Positions 34,630 to 42,652 of a stretch of 44,767 nt of DNA are shown one piece after another. Positions within the stretch are counted from its first letter, which is position 1. Each line of letters starts with the position of its first letter. Source of the DNA: Rhodospirillales bacterium. GTDB lineage: Bacteria; Pseudomonadota; Alphaproteobacteria; Rhodospirillales; Casp-alpha2. Where the stretch lies: assembly GCA_021775095.1 (NCBI GenBank), contig JAJFII010000097.1:1-44767 (forward strand), given 5' to 3'. A program made the position numbers and the translations under genes. The notes under the pieces are model-generated. The model worked only from the letters and a program-made list of their open reading frames with translations, was not told the origin of the DNA and searched no databases.

Positions 34630-35190
34630 ATGTTTCATATTACTATTAGGGCTGGATCATTGACGGATGTAAAGAACATTTCCAGCATCCACGCGCTTTG
34701 TTGGCGTGAGGTTTATTCATTCATGCCGGACGCTGTCATTAGCGCGAGAAATACGGAATACCGGGCTAAACAATGGTGCGCGTATTTTGATCAGCAAAAA
34801 CCCGGCAAGCTTTTTGTTGTGGAATGTAAAGGCGACGTCGTCGGTTTTTGTTTCTGCTGCCCCAACAACGATTCAGAAATTGATGCCAAAGGTGAGATGC
34901 ACGCGGCATACGTGTTACCTGAGTACCGGGGCAAGCTTGTGGGGCCGCTCATGATGAGGGAGATGGCAAAAGCGCTAAAAAACGCTGCACAGTCGCCCAT
35001 GTGTCTCTGGGCGTTCAAAGATAACCCGATTAGAATTTGGTATGCGCAAATGGGCTGGAAAAGGGCCGTGGAGCGCGATCGGCAGCTAGTCGGCCATGCA
35101 ATACCCGAAGTTGGGTATGTCTGTCACGATACGCAAGCCTTGATCATTCGCCTTGAGCGGATCGTTGCAAGCGCCGCGCAGACAGGTTGA
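34630..35190 (+). CDS. GNAT-family N-acetyltransferase
   Basis: A 186-residue acetyltransferase with the GNAT fold: an N-terminal strand FHITIRAGS and helix with WREVYSFM, central strands KLFVVECKGDVVGFCFC and GEMHAAYVLPEYRGK, the acetyl-CoA loop YRGKLVG (Q/R-x2-G-x-G/A like), and NPIRIWYAQMGWKRA, the usual late N-x-R-x-x-WY-x2-MGW segment. ATG at 34630 is preferred, with AGGTG at a sensible distance; an ATG at 34591 would add 13 residues rich in Cys. The 3' end overlaps the convergent phage repressor gene by 47 bases, so the prophage's left end must be within or before this gene, or the acetyltransferase is phage cargo. Substrate unknown. Confidence 0.82.
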   Translation: MFHITIRAGSLTDVKNISSIHALCWREVYSFMPDAVISARNTEYRAKQWCAYFDQQKPGKLFVVECKGDVVGFCFCCPNNDSEIDAKGEMHAAYVLPEYRGKLVGPLMMREMAKALKNAAQSPMCLWAFKDNPIRIWYAQMGWKRAVERDRQLVGHAIPEVGYVCHDTQALIIRLERIVASAAQTG

Positions 35191-35587
35191 TAACCGTGGC
35201 ACGCTCGTCATCATCGATATTCGGGGCGCTAAGGAAGTCAACCGACTGGGTGAATGCGTCGGCAAAGTTATTGGGGTCGACATCAATCAAATGTGACTGT
35301 TTTGCAAGGAAATAAGCGACATTCCACACGATCTCCCGTGGTGCTGGCGTTAAATCTGCACTGCCTTGACCGAGCTGCATATCGCCATCTCCGGATACCA
35401 ACCAATCAAGACTTATGTCGAGTTTTGAAATTCCTCTCAGAATTTTGAAGCCGGGTAAATTGCTGCCCTTTTCATAACCTTCCCAAGCCGTCGTTGAGCA
35501 GCCAATAGCCTCAGCAATTTCACGTTGGCTCATACCCAAATGTTTCCGGGCTTCTTTTAGGCGTTGGGGGACTTTCGGGTCATCCAT
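35144..35587 (-). CDS. c: Mu-like prophage repressor (XRE-type HTH)
   Basis: A 147-residue DNA-binding protein with an N-terminal helix-turn-helix of Cro/CI type at about residues 8-65 (RLKEARKHLGMSQREIAEAIGCSTTAWEGYEKG) and a C-terminal part without the S24 peptidase signature. It is leftward, divergent from ner and the transposase genes, exactly where Mu-like phages carry the c repressor. Start is the ATG complementary to 35585-35587; the frame is open upstream, but that region is the operator. An inverted repeat AGCAACAGA lies immediately upstream of the start. It should hold the prophage silent by blocking the rightward early promoter. Lack of the S24 domain suggests it is not RecA-cleaved. 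Confidence 0.85.
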   Translation of the reverse strand: MDDPKVPQRLKEARKHLGMSQREIAEAIGCSTTAWEGYEKGSNLPGFKILRGISKLDISLDWLVSGDGDMQLGQGSADLTPAPREIVWNVAYFLAKQSHLIDVDPNNFADAFTQSVDFLSAPNIDDDERATVINLSARRLQRSAQGE

Positions 35588-35591
35588 TATC

Positions 35592-35652
35592 AGCAACAGA
35601 TATCTTGGTTTTCTGTTGCTCGCGGGAGACAGAAAATATTTTGCGCAACAGA
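35592..35652. promoter_or_regulatory. Operator group 1: AGCAACAGA motif
   Basis: AGCAACAGA at 35592-35600 and its perfect inverted copy TCTGTTGCT at 35612-35620 flank an 11-base spacer, just upstream of the repressor start. A third copy, GCAACAGA, is at 35645-35652. Two distinct repeat families in the region suggest binding sites for two phage regulators, probably the repressor and Ner. Confidence 0.6.
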
Positions 35653-35680
35653 ACACAAAAAACATATATATTTCAACATT

Positions 35681-35760
35681 TTACCAATTTTCCTAATTAT
35701 ATTTGGGTAATATTATTCTGTTACCCAAATTTATCTTGTTGACATACCAAATATATTTGG
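35681..35760. promoter_or_regulatory. Operator group 2: TTACCCAAAT motif and early promoter
   Basis: TTACCAATTT (35681), inverted ATTTGGGTAA (35701) and TTACCCAAAT (35721) begin exactly 20 bases apart; the perfect 14-base palindrome CCAAATATATTTGG (35747-35760) continues the series. TTGACA at 35739-35744 is a likely -35 of the rightward early promoter, and the palindrome sits in its spacer, as expected for a repressing operator. The -10 is weak (near 35761-35766). Confidence 0.65.
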
Positions 35761-35832
35761 CAATGTTCATTACATACGTAATTTTAAACACCCTGAAAAA
35801 CCGGCCACATACCGGTTTCACAAGGATACTAA

Positions 35833-36129
35833 ATGAAACGCACGGCGCATACAGGTTGGCACCAGGAAGACATCAAGGCTGCAATCCGTAAGACCGGGAT
35901 CACCCTAAAACAATTAGCTCTCTCTAACGATCTTTCCGAAAGCGCTTGCCGAATGGCAATCCTTTACAATTTCGTTCCCTCAGGTGAGGTCGCAATCGCC
36001 AAACACCTGAAGATAAGTCCTCACGAGCTTTGGCCCCAGAGATATCACCCGAACGGCACACGTTCCATTGGTCGTAACTCTACATCGACAAAAGCCCCTC
36101 GTCACCGTCAAAAAACAAAGGTTGCGTAA
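35833..36129 (+). CDS. ner: Ner-like DNA-binding protein
   Basis: A 98-residue helix-turn-helix protein of the Mu Ner/Nlp family. The typical start W-HQEDIKAAIRKTGITLKQLALSNDLSES and the end of the domain IAKHLKISPHELWPQRY are clear. A basic tail (RSIGRNSTSTKAPRHRQKTK) follows. In Mu, Ner represses both the early promoter and the repressor promoter, permitting lytic growth. AAGGA precedes the ATG at a good distance. First gene of the rightward operon, divergent from the repressor, and followed three bases later by the ParB-like gene. Confidence 0.9.
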   Translation: MKRTAHTGWHQEDIKAAIRKTGITLKQLALSNDLSESACRMAILYNFVPSGEVAIAKHLKISPHELWPQRYHPNGTRSIGRNSTSTKAPRHRQKTKVA

Positions 36130-36131
36130 AC

Positions 36132-36956
36132 ATGAAATCCACAGGCAGCAAAATAATCGAAATCGGGCGGATCGATCCGGGTAAAAGACTTAGGGATGCT
36201 TCCCCGGAATATGTTGAGTTGTTTATTGAAACATTGAGGGGTGGCGGCTTCCTTCCAGCCATTCAGGTTGCAGAAACATCTAAGGGCAATTATCGGCTGA
36301 TCGCGGGTTACCACCGATTGGTTGCACACAGTGGCGCCGGGATCAAAAAGATCGCAGCCAACGTATTCAAACCGGATGCAGAATTAGCCGAAGAACAAAT
36401 TATCGAAATGCAGGCTGCGGAAAACCTGCATCGCAACGAGTTAACCATGCTCGACCGTGCGATATTTTTATCCAGCTGGAAACGTGTATACGAGAAAATG
36501 AACCCGGAAACCAAGGCGGGTGTTGCCGGTGCGAATGCCAAGAACGGCAATGCAAACGACAAGTTGTCGTTTGCAGAAGAGACCGAAAAGAAACTTGGGA
36601 TAGATAAGCGCACCATACAACGCGCCATACATCTGGCCGATAACATCCCGGAAAGCCTACGCCCGCAAATTCGCAACACGCCGCTTGAAAATAATCAGGC
36701 CCACCTGGCGATACTGGCAGATCAGGAAATAGCTACTCAGGCTCAGTCCGTTGAATATTTGAACGAAGGCAAGGCCAAAAACATTAAAGACGCCATCGAC
36801 CATGTAACTGGAAATGCCCAGCCTGAGAAAAGCCCATTAGAAAATCAAGTTTCCGGCCTTAAAGACAAATGGGCGTCAGCTGGAAATGAAGCCAGAAAAC
36901 AATTCATTGCGCATCTCCAGGAAACCGGCGAATTGGAGGCGTTTAATGGCCGTTAA
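36132..36956 (+). CDS. ParB/Srx-fold nuclease-like protein
   Basis: A 274-residue protein with an N-terminal ParB/sulfiredoxin-type domain (about residues 5-110): the signature GYHRLVA at about 57-63 and AENLHRNELTMLDRA. A helix-turn-helix segment follows (KLGIDKRTIQRAIHLADNIP, about 155-175). The C-terminal part is helical. ParB-like proteins between ner and A occur in BcepMu- and RcapMu-type transposable phages; role unknown, possibly DNA binding, CTP binding or partition-like. AAGG lies about 11 bases before the ATG. The next gene starts 11 bases inside its 3' end. The family assignment is good; the activity is not established. Confidence 0.82.
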   Translation: MKSTGSKIIEIGRIDPGKRLRDASPEYVELFIETLRGGGFLPAIQVAETSKGNYRLIAGYHRLVAHSGAGIKKIAANVFKPDAELAEEQIIEMQAAENLHRNELTMLDRAIFLSSWKRVYEKMNPETKAGVAGANAKNGNANDKLSFAEETEKKLGIDKRTIQRAIHLADNIPESLRPQIRNTPLENNQAHLAILADQEIATQAQSVEYLNEGKAKNIKDAIDHVTGNAQPEKSPLENQVSGLKDKWASAGNEARKQFIAHLQETGELEAFNGR

Positions 36957-37431
36957 ACGGGGCGATAAACTGACGTTGGATTTGCTTGAGGACTGGACAC
37001 CTCCAGAGATCGTTCAGCGCTATGACGAAGAAAGGCTTCGTACAGCAACGCTGAGGGCCAAACTCGCACGCGCCGTATCAGAGACACTAAAGGAGAGCGA
37101 CCTCAGTCGCGAAGAGATCGCCAGCAAAATGTCTGACTGGCTCGAAGAAGACGTGAGCAGAAACATGCTCGACGCATACGCATCAGAAGCCCGCGAAGAA
37201 CATACGATTACTTATCTGCGAATTATTGCACTGATCCACGTCACGGGTGATTCACGGATAATGCAAATCGGTGCCGATAGATTCGGGCACATCGTCGTCG
37301 ATAAAAAATATCAAAAATGGATCAATGTTGGCATGGCAAAGGCCCGACAGGTGGAGGTCGAACGTCTGAACAAAGATATAGATCGCCAACTTAACGATGC
37401 TCTGCGCGATGCAAAAACGGTGGGATCGTAA
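36946..37431 (+). CDS. Phage early protein of unknown function
   Basis: A 161-residue, mostly helical and charged protein. It begins at the ATG at 36946 with GGAGG five bases upstream, overlapping the ParB-like gene by 11 bases, and stops one base before the transposase start. The part SDLSREEIASKMSDWLEEDVSRNMLDAYASE could be a helix-turn-helix, followed by a region ending in a coiled-coil-like VEVERLNKDIDRQLN. I do not know a family name. Conserved position between a ParB-like gene and the MuA-type transposase suggests a DNA-binding early regulator or transposition accessory. Coding status is strong because it is tightly packed in the operon. Confidence 0.78.
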   Translation: MAVKRGDKLTLDLLEDWTPPEIVQRYDEERLRTATLRAKLARAVSETLKESDLSREEIASKMSDWLEEDVSRNMLDAYASEAREEHTITYLRIIALIHVTGDSRIMQIGADRFGHIVVDKKYQKWINVGMAKARQVEVERLNKDIDRQLNDALRDAKTVGS

Positions 37432-37432
37432 C

Positions 37433-39649
37433 ATGCAGGAATGGTATTCACCGGCGGAACTTGCCGAACTCGACCTCCCCGGCTTGCCGACAAGCCGGAG
37501 TTCCGTTGCCCGACACGCCACAAACAACCAATGGGGCCAATCGAAATATGCCCGCGCCCGAAAAGGCAAAGGGGGCGGTTATGAATATCATTACAAAATA
37601 CTACCGCAATCAATCCAAAGCTTGCTCACAATTCGGTTTCTCAAATGCACTGCGGCCCCTGACGAAACTTCGCTGAACGACCTTTTCACGGGCGCACATA
37701 CGATCCCTGAACCACCATCATCGCAAGCGGGCGAACTTCGGCGCGATGCCAAGTTACTGATTTTGAATTTTTGGGACATCTTCCGTTCGCGGCGCAACGA
37801 GCCGATTACAACCAGCCGTCATTTTTTTGTTGTTATGTATAAAAACGGCAAAATCGAAGGCATACCGGACTGGGTGCGTGGCGCGCTCAGAACCGCCAAC
37901 GGCAAAGACCGTGGTCTTTGTGTGAACACGTTGATTGAGTGGGAGAAGCTTCGGGCAAACCACCAATTTACCGAACTGGCAGGTGGTTATGGCAACCGTA
38001 AAGGCAAAGGTGTTCTTGATCGGGCCGAGGGCGGCGACGTTGCAACGCTCATCGCATCCGTTTTGGTTGACCGACCCCATGCAACGGCGGACCACATAAA
38101 GGACAAAGTCACTGACCGCTTTGGCAATTTTCTCGACGTCGACGGGGTGCAAAAGCCAATACCCGATATCCGGTCTTTTCAACGTTGGATACGAACGTGG
38201 CTGGATACCCACAAGGAAGCGGTTCTCAAGATGACCGATCCGGACGCCTTCAAAAACAAAATGAAAATCACCGGTTCCAACATGAACCACTGGGTAAAGC
38301 GGCCCAATCAGTTGTGGGAAATTGACGCCAGTCCCGCCGATGTATTGCTGACGGATGGACGTTATTCAATTTACGCGGTTGTCGATATATACACACGTCG
38401 AATGCTTGTCAGTGTATCGAAGACGGCAACGACGGAGGCCGTCCTGAATTTGGTGCGCAAGGCAATTTTGCTATGGGGTGTGCCGGAAATTCTCAGGACC
38501 GACAACGGCTCGGATTTTATCAGCTATCGGTTCAAACAAGCTATGAGCGCGTTGGCGATCCACCAGGATATCACAGCCCCCTTCTCGCCCGAACAAAAAG
38601 GCACGGTTGAGCGCCACATCGGAACCCTGCAACGTGGGCTGATGCCCTTGTTGCCCGGTTTCATCGGCCACAACGTCGCAGATCGCAGCAAGATAGAGGC
38701 GCGAAAAAGCTTTGCCCAGCGCCTTGGCGAGACCGACAAAGACGCATTTTGCGTTGATCTTTCTCACGACGATTTAACGACAATCATTGATCAGTGGGTA
38801 GCCACAAAATACGAACACAAAATTCACGGCGGGCTTAACAAAAAAACACCTTTCCAGATGATCACGGAATGGACCGGGCCGATCCGCATGCTGGAGAATG
38901 AGCGCGCCCTTGATTTACTGTTATCGCCTCTCGCTGGAAAAGACGGCATGCGGGTTGTTACCAAGCACGGCATTCGCGTGGATAGGGCAGCTTTCATCGC
39001 ACCCGAGCTGATCCCCGATACACGCGTTTTATGTCGCCATGATCCGGAAGATATGGGCCGTATCTACGTCTACTCTCATGATGGACGGGATTTTATTTGT
39101 GTCGCTGAATGCCCCGAAAGACTTGGAGTTAATCCGGGTGAGGCCGTCCGGGCCGCAAGAGCCGCCCAGGCCGACAGGATCAAAGATGAGCTTGAGCCGC
39201 TGAAGAAAGAGATCGCTAATACCAAACCGCGCGACATGATCGACGCGATCCTGCGGGTAGCGGATCAAAAATGCGCCAATGTTGCCGAGTTCCCCAACCC
39301 ATCCGAAACCTACACCAGTGATGGCCTTGAGGCGGCTGCCGACGCCGCCGAACCCAAGGCCGGACCAGCACCGTTGACCGATGAAGAAATTATCGCGGCG
39401 GATCAGGCATGGACGGAAATGCACAAAACGAGTGAAAACGTTGTCGTGCTGCCCAATGCCCAGGAGAAGGGAACCACAATTCCTAATTTTGCCGATGATG
39501 CGGACTTTGTTCTTTGGGTTCGTGAAAACCCGGAGGTCGCCGGAACCGGTCGCGTCGCCTACGCAAACCAGCTGCTGGAAGAAAGCCCGACGCTCCGAAT
39601 GCAGGTGCTGGGGAACAACGATCAAGTCGAAAGCAATCATATCGCCTAA
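37433..39649 (+). CDS. A: Mu-like DDE transposase A
   Basis: A 738-residue transposase of the MuA family. The N-terminal winged-helix domain (about residues 1-70) binds the internal or end sites; a further DNA-binding part precedes the RNase H-like catalytic core with D298 (EIDAS), D357 (RTDNGSD) and E393 (GTVERH), the complete DDE triad. C-terminal to it is the mu-type beta-barrel domain (about 500-590) and a tail that in MuA contacts MuB and ClpX. ATG at 37433 is chosen over one 36 bases upstream because it matches the family start and lies just after the previous stop. It should cut and join the phage ends in replicative transposition. Length is close to the usual 660-700, slightly longer. 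Confidence 0.94.
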   Translation: MQEWYSPAELAELDLPGLPTSRSSVARHATNNQWGQSKYARARKGKGGGYEYHYKILPQSIQSLLTIRFLKCTAAPDETSLNDLFTGAHTIPEPPSSQAGELRRDAKLLILNFWDIFRSRRNEPITTSRHFFVVMYKNGKIEGIPDWVRGALRTANGKDRGLCVNTLIEWEKLRANHQFTELAGGYGNRKGKGVLDRAEGGDVATLIASVLVDRPHATADHIKDKVTDRFGNFLDVDGVQKPIPDIRSFQRWIRTWLDTHKEAVLKMTDPDAFKNKMKITGSNMNHWVKRPNQLWEIDASPADVLLTDGRYSIYAVVDIYTRRMLVSVSKTATTEAVLNLVRKAILLWGVPEILRTDNGSDFISYRFKQAMSALAIHQDITAPFSPEQKGTVERHIGTLQRGLMPLLPGFIGHNVADRSKIEARKSFAQRLGETDKDAFCVDLSHDDLTTIIDQWVATKYEHKIHGGLNKKTPFQMITEWTGPIRMLENERALDLLLSPLAGKDGMRVVTKHGIRVDRAAFIAPELIPDTRVLCRHDPEDMGRIYVYSHDGRDFICVAECPERLGVNPGEAVRAARAAQADRIKDELEPLKKEIANTKPRDMIDAILRVADQKCANVAEFPNPSETYTSDGLEAAADAAEPKAGPAPLTDEEIIAADQAWTEMHKTSENVVVLPNAQEKGTTIPNFADDADFVLWVRENPEVAGTGRVAYANQLLEESPTLRMQVLGNNDQVESNHIA

Positions 39650-39674
39650 CCAACCCATAAGATGGAGCCCTTAA

Positions 39675-40397
39675 ATGCATACCAAATTCGTCGAAACCTC
39701 AAATGTAAAACGGTTTATGGCCGCAACAGCCGCAATCGAACAAAGAGCGGCGAGAGAAGCCTGTATCGTATTGGGACAGGGCAATGCCGGATATGGCAAA
39801 AGCCAGACCGGGCAATATTGGGCCACTCAACAAGACGCGGTATTTATCCGCCTGAAAGCCAACTGTACGCCGAAATGGTTTCTTGATGACCTGGTCATCG
39901 AACTGGGCGAGCAAGCGCCGGAACGAAGCTGCGAAAAACTGTTTAACCAGGCGGTTGGTTTTTTGGTCAAAGACCCAAAACCGATTGTTGTAGACGAAGT
40001 GGAAAACGGCCTTTCTCAAATCAAGGTGCTGGAGACGATCCGCGACATCGGGGACCTCGTTGACGTGACAGTGATTTTCCTGGGCCGCGAGTATGTGTGG
40101 GGACGCCTTAAAAGATACCCGCAATTTGCGACGCGAGTCGGCGCACGCGCAGACTTTTCCGCCGAGACCCGGGAAGATGTCGCTAAATGTGTCGCCGAGC
40201 TCGCCGAGGTCGAAGTTGCTGAGGAAGTCGTTGAGAAGATTTACCTGCAGTCGGAAGGCCATATTCGCGAAGTCATCAAGGCCATAAAAAACGTCGAACG
40301 CATTGGAATGCGCGCCGACGGCAAAGTCACGGCAGAGATGACCAAGGGCCAACCCCTAACGCACGAGTGGCAACGGGCGGGGTCAACCAAGAGATGA
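39675..40397 (+). CDS. B: MuB-like ATPase, transposition target activator
   Basis: A 240-residue AAA+ ATPase. Walker A is GNAGYGKS (about residues 37-44) and Walker B is PIVVDEVE (about 102-109), with a sensor-1-like VIFLGRE strand. MuB binds DNA as an ATP-dependent filament and delivers targets to the A transposase while keeping it from inserting into itself. Compared with Mu B (312 residues) it lacks the extra N-terminal HTH region. TGGAG precedes the ATG. It follows gene A by 25 bases and overlaps the next gene by ATGA. Assignment rests on the motifs and the A-B gene order. Confidence 0.9.
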   Translation: MHTKFVETSNVKRFMAATAAIEQRAAREACIVLGQGNAGYGKSQTGQYWATQQDAVFIRLKANCTPKWFLDDLVIELGEQAPERSCEKLFNQAVGFLVKDPKPIVVDEVENGLSQIKVLETIRDIGDLVDVTVIFLGREYVWGRLKRYPQFATRVGARADFSAETREDVAKCVAELAEVEVAEEVVEKIYLQSEGHIREVIKAIKNVERIGMRADGKVTAEMTKGQPLTHEWQRAGSTKR

Positions 40398-40975
40398 CTT
40401 CACCCATGCAACTCGTATTCGAACATTTGCCGCTCTATGGCGATTGTAAAACCGTCAAAACATTATCCAACGAAACAGGTCTGTGGCCAAAAAAAGTCTC
40501 TGATATCTGCTGCCGCCTCCAGACGCACGGGTTTGTGACCCGGCCAAGTTTGGGTTGCTACAAATTGACGAAAGCGGGTGTGGAGGCCAGAGACGCGGGC
40601 AAACAAATGACATCCGGGCCGAACAAGCCGTTAACCGGACAGCGTAAACCACCGAGAAATCGCCAAAAACTAAAAGTGTGGAAGGCCCTGCGCATGGTGC
40701 GACGCGCCACCGTTCAGGAATTGATGGCAACGACGGGCCTTTCCGGCGAAAAGGCCCACCACAACGTTCGCCAGTATCTGAACCACCTGTCGAAAGCCGG
40801 CTACGTGCAAAAGTTACCGCGTCGCTCTGCCGGATCACACCTGACCTCCAATGGGTTCAAGGTTTATTTTTTGCTGAATGATACCGGCCCCGATGCGCCA
40901 GTCTACAGCGTCAAATACAAGCGATTGTATGACCCCAATCTAAACACCCATATCGACCTAGGAGACGCAAATTGA
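40394..40975 (+). CDS. Double winged-helix phage regulator
   Basis: A 193-residue protein with two winged-helix-like units: residues 5-65 (VKTLSNETGLWPKKVSDICCRLQTHGFVTRP) and about 90-150 (VWKALRMVRRATVQELMATTGLSGEKAHHNVRQYLNHLSKAGYVQKL). Between them is a basic linker. Start ATG at 40394 overlaps the MuB stop as ATGA. Such tandem wHTH proteins occur in the early operons of transposable phages; a regulatory or replication-linked DNA-binding role is likely but not known. The C-terminus carries a Y/D-rich tail with no recognised motif. Confidence 0.75.
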   Translation: MTSPMQLVFEHLPLYGDCKTVKTLSNETGLWPKKVSDICCRLQTHGFVTRPSLGCYKLTKAGVEARDAGKQMTSGPNKPLTGQRKPPRNRQKLKVWKALRMVRRATVQELMATTGLSGEKAHHNVRQYLNHLSKAGYVQKLPRRSAGSHLTSNGFKVYFLLNDTGPDAPVYSVKYKRLYDPNLNTHIDLGDAN

Positions 40976-41358
40976 GCGCCAGCAAGAAAACAGATGGCAT
41001 GGCGATGGCACACGCGCGAAAGGCGTGGGGCGAAACTTTACCGGATTACATTTTTGCGTTGGCCCGTGTCGTTGATGTGACCAGCTACCAGAAATGCGCC
41101 AGGGCGGTGGGTTATTCCGGTGCAGCATTGAGCCTTGTCCTAAAGCGTAAATACACGGGTGACTATTCAGCAATCGAACAGGCTGTAACCGGTGCTTTGA
41201 TGAAGCATGAGGTCACGTGTCCGGTTGACGGTGTTATTCGTGCTGATCGGTGTTCGGTTAACCAACGTTCAAAAATGAGTACGACAAACCCGCGCGCTAT
41301 TCGGCTATGGCGGGCGTGCCGAAGTGGATGCCCTAACAGCCGGATTGGAGACAAGTAA
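40972..41358 (+). CDS. HTH protein with cysteine-rich C-terminus, TTG start
   Basis: A 128-residue protein starting at a TTG (40972) that overlaps the previous stop as TTGA; GGAG at 40961-40964 supports it. Residues 25-75 look like a helix-turn-helix of Cro type (TSYQKCARAVGYSGAALSLVLKRKYTGDYSAIEQAV). The C-terminal part has four cysteines (CPVDGVIRADRC ... CRSGC) that may bind zinc or form disulfides. Comparable proteins are seen in Mu-like phages of proteobacteria. Function presumed regulatory. Start overlap and the spacing make coding likely. Confidence 0.72.
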   Translation: MSASKKTDGMAMAHARKAWGETLPDYIFALARVVDVTSYQKCARAVGYSGAALSLVLKRKYTGDYSAIEQAVTGALMKHEVTCPVDGVIRADRCSVNQRSKMSTTNPRAIRLWRACRSGCPNSRIGDK

Positions 41359-41600
41359 TGTTGAGCGCAAAGCTTCAAACCCTGCATGACGAACTCGGCA
41401 AATACAGTACGACGGGTGCTGAACTCCAGCCAGAGGCGATCCAGGCCATTTGCGAAGTTCTCGAAATCTGTAGAAACGACGCGCATGGTCTCGAGTCAAA
41501 ATTGATGATTTTACAACACCCATTGAACCATTGGCCCGACAACGTTGTTCCAATGACTTCAAATAAGAGCCCCACACCGACCGGGGGCGACGCCGCATGA
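41358..41600 (+). CDS. Small phage protein of unknown function
   Basis: An 80-residue protein with two helices (KLQTLHDELGKY, PEAIQAICEVLEICRND) and a polar, probably disordered tail. ATG at 41358 follows GGAG and overlaps the previous stop (TAATG). The stop overlaps the next start by ATGA. No family is recognised; support comes from position and coupling inside the operon. Confidence 0.65.
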   Translation: MLSAKLQTLHDELGKYSTTGAELQPEAIQAICEVLEICRNDAHGLESKLMILQHPLNHWPDNVVPMTSNKSPTPTGGDAA

Positions 41601-41944
41601 CCTATCTGGATGATCGCGACGAGATTATGGACAGCTCATACGCGCGCACGGTCCAGCATTGCCTGATTGAGTCTGAGCGCGGTCATACACCCGCGCATGT
41701 AATTGAGTCGGTGGGATTGACCTTCAGAAAATCCAAACCCGTTTGGGAGGACGCATTGATGGCGGTGGCCCATAAAATCCGTCAAGCGTCGAACGACGCG
41801 CCAAAAATACCTCCCAGTTTTTCCGGCGTTTGTCTGCGTTGTCACAGCAAATATAAGGGCCCGTTTAAAGACGACAAAGTTTGTCTCAACTGCCAGGACG
41901 AAGCGTCTCGGGTTGTTGTGCAATTGGAGGCTTTGAGAAAATGA
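41597..41944 (+). CDS. Small phage zinc-ribbon protein
   Basis: A 115-residue protein whose C-terminal part has a clear zinc ribbon: CLRC (about 79-82) and CLNC (about 96-99) separated by 13 residues. The N-terminal part is helical (YARTVQHCLIESERG). Start overlaps the upstream stop as ATGA, and its own stop overlaps a tiny downstream ORF in the same way. It may be a DNA-binding or nuclease-associated adaptor; no specific family is recognised. Confidence 0.68.
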   Translation: MTYLDDRDEIMDSSYARTVQHCLIESERGHTPAHVIESVGLTFRKSKPVWEDALMAVAHKIRQASNDAPKIPPSFSGVCLRCHSKYKGPFKDDKVCLNCQDEASRVVVQLEALRK

Positions 41945-42021
41945 GAAAACGCAGAGCCGGACTAATCGGATTTTTGATCCAGCAATTTCGCTGGTGGATG
42001 ACTTTAAGAGGATGGAATTGA
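41941..42021 (+). CDS. 26-residue basic, Trp-rich micro-ORF
   Basis: An ATG at 41941 overlaps the preceding stop as ATGA and opens a frame of 26 codons ending TGA at 42019-42021, two bases before the DUF3164 gene. The peptide starts MRKRRAG, contains a short hydrophobic stretch (LIGFLIQQF) and RWWMTLRGW. Position and coupling suggest it is translated, either as a real small protein or as a coupling leader for the next gene. Composition resembles a membrane-active peptide. Confidence 0.4.
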   Translation: MRKRRAGLIGFLIQQFRWWMTLRGWN

Positions 42022-42022
42022 A

Positions 42023-42652
42023 ATGAATGAAGTAATCGAAAAGGGCGTGCCTGAAGGTTTCATGGTCGACAACAAGGGCCGTTATGTGCCTTTGAAATTG
42101 GTCAAAGACATCGACAAGCTTGAGGATCAATTGGTCGGGAAATGCATGGGTTATGCAGATGAACTTTCCAGCCAAATCGCCCGGTTCAAAGGCCATACCT
42201 TTGACGACGTCGGCGCGTTCATGGATTTGCTTGCTGAAAAGCATGGCGTAACCAAGGGCGGAACAAAAGGCAATGTCACATTTACTTCCTATGATGGCTG
42301 CCAAAAGGTGCAGGTGGCTGTCCAGGACCACCTGGAGTTTGGCCCGCAACTGCAAATCGCTAAAGACCTGATCGACGAATGTATTTGTGATTGGAGCGCA
42401 GGGGCGCACGATGCCATTCGTGGGCTGGTTAATCTTGCGTTCAATGTTGACAAGCCCGGTCAGGTTAATCGTGCCGCGCTGTTTCAGTTGCGCCGCTACG
42501 AAGTTGATGACGATCGGTGGCGCCGGGCCGTCCAGGCGATCAACGACAGTATTCGAACCATCGGCTCCAAAACCTACATCCGGTTTTACCGCCGCGAAAA
42601 CCCGGAAGACAAATGGCAGGCCGTGACCATCGACCTGGCGTCAGCCAAATGA
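42023..42652 (+). CDS. DUF3164 family phage protein
   Basis: A 209-residue protein matching the DUF3164 family of Mu-like phages: N-terminal PEGFMVDNKGRYVPLKLVKDIDKLED, a central TFTSYDGCQKVQVAVQD strand pair, and the C-terminal RYEVDDDRWRRAVQAINDSIRTIGSKTYIRFYRRE. The family occurs widely in transposable phages; function is unknown. AGAGG precedes the ATG. Overlaps the next gene by ATGA. Confidence 0.85.
   Translation: MNEVIEKGVPEGFMVDNKGRYVPLKLVKDIDKLEDQLVGKCMGYADELSSQIARFKGHTFDDVGAFMDLLAEKHGVTKGGTKGNVTFTSYDGCQKVQVAVQDHLEFGPQLQIAKDLIDECICDWSAGAHDAIRGLVNLAFNVDKPGQVNRAALFQLRRYEVDDDRWRRAVQAINDSIRTIGSKTYIRFYRRENPEDKWQAVTIDLASAK

Noticed and set aside
35100-35143. Mu-like end sequence just outside the repressor gene
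   Set aside because: A stretch near 35120 has a faint resemblance to Mu end sites, but it is too short and imperfect to mark the prophage boundary.
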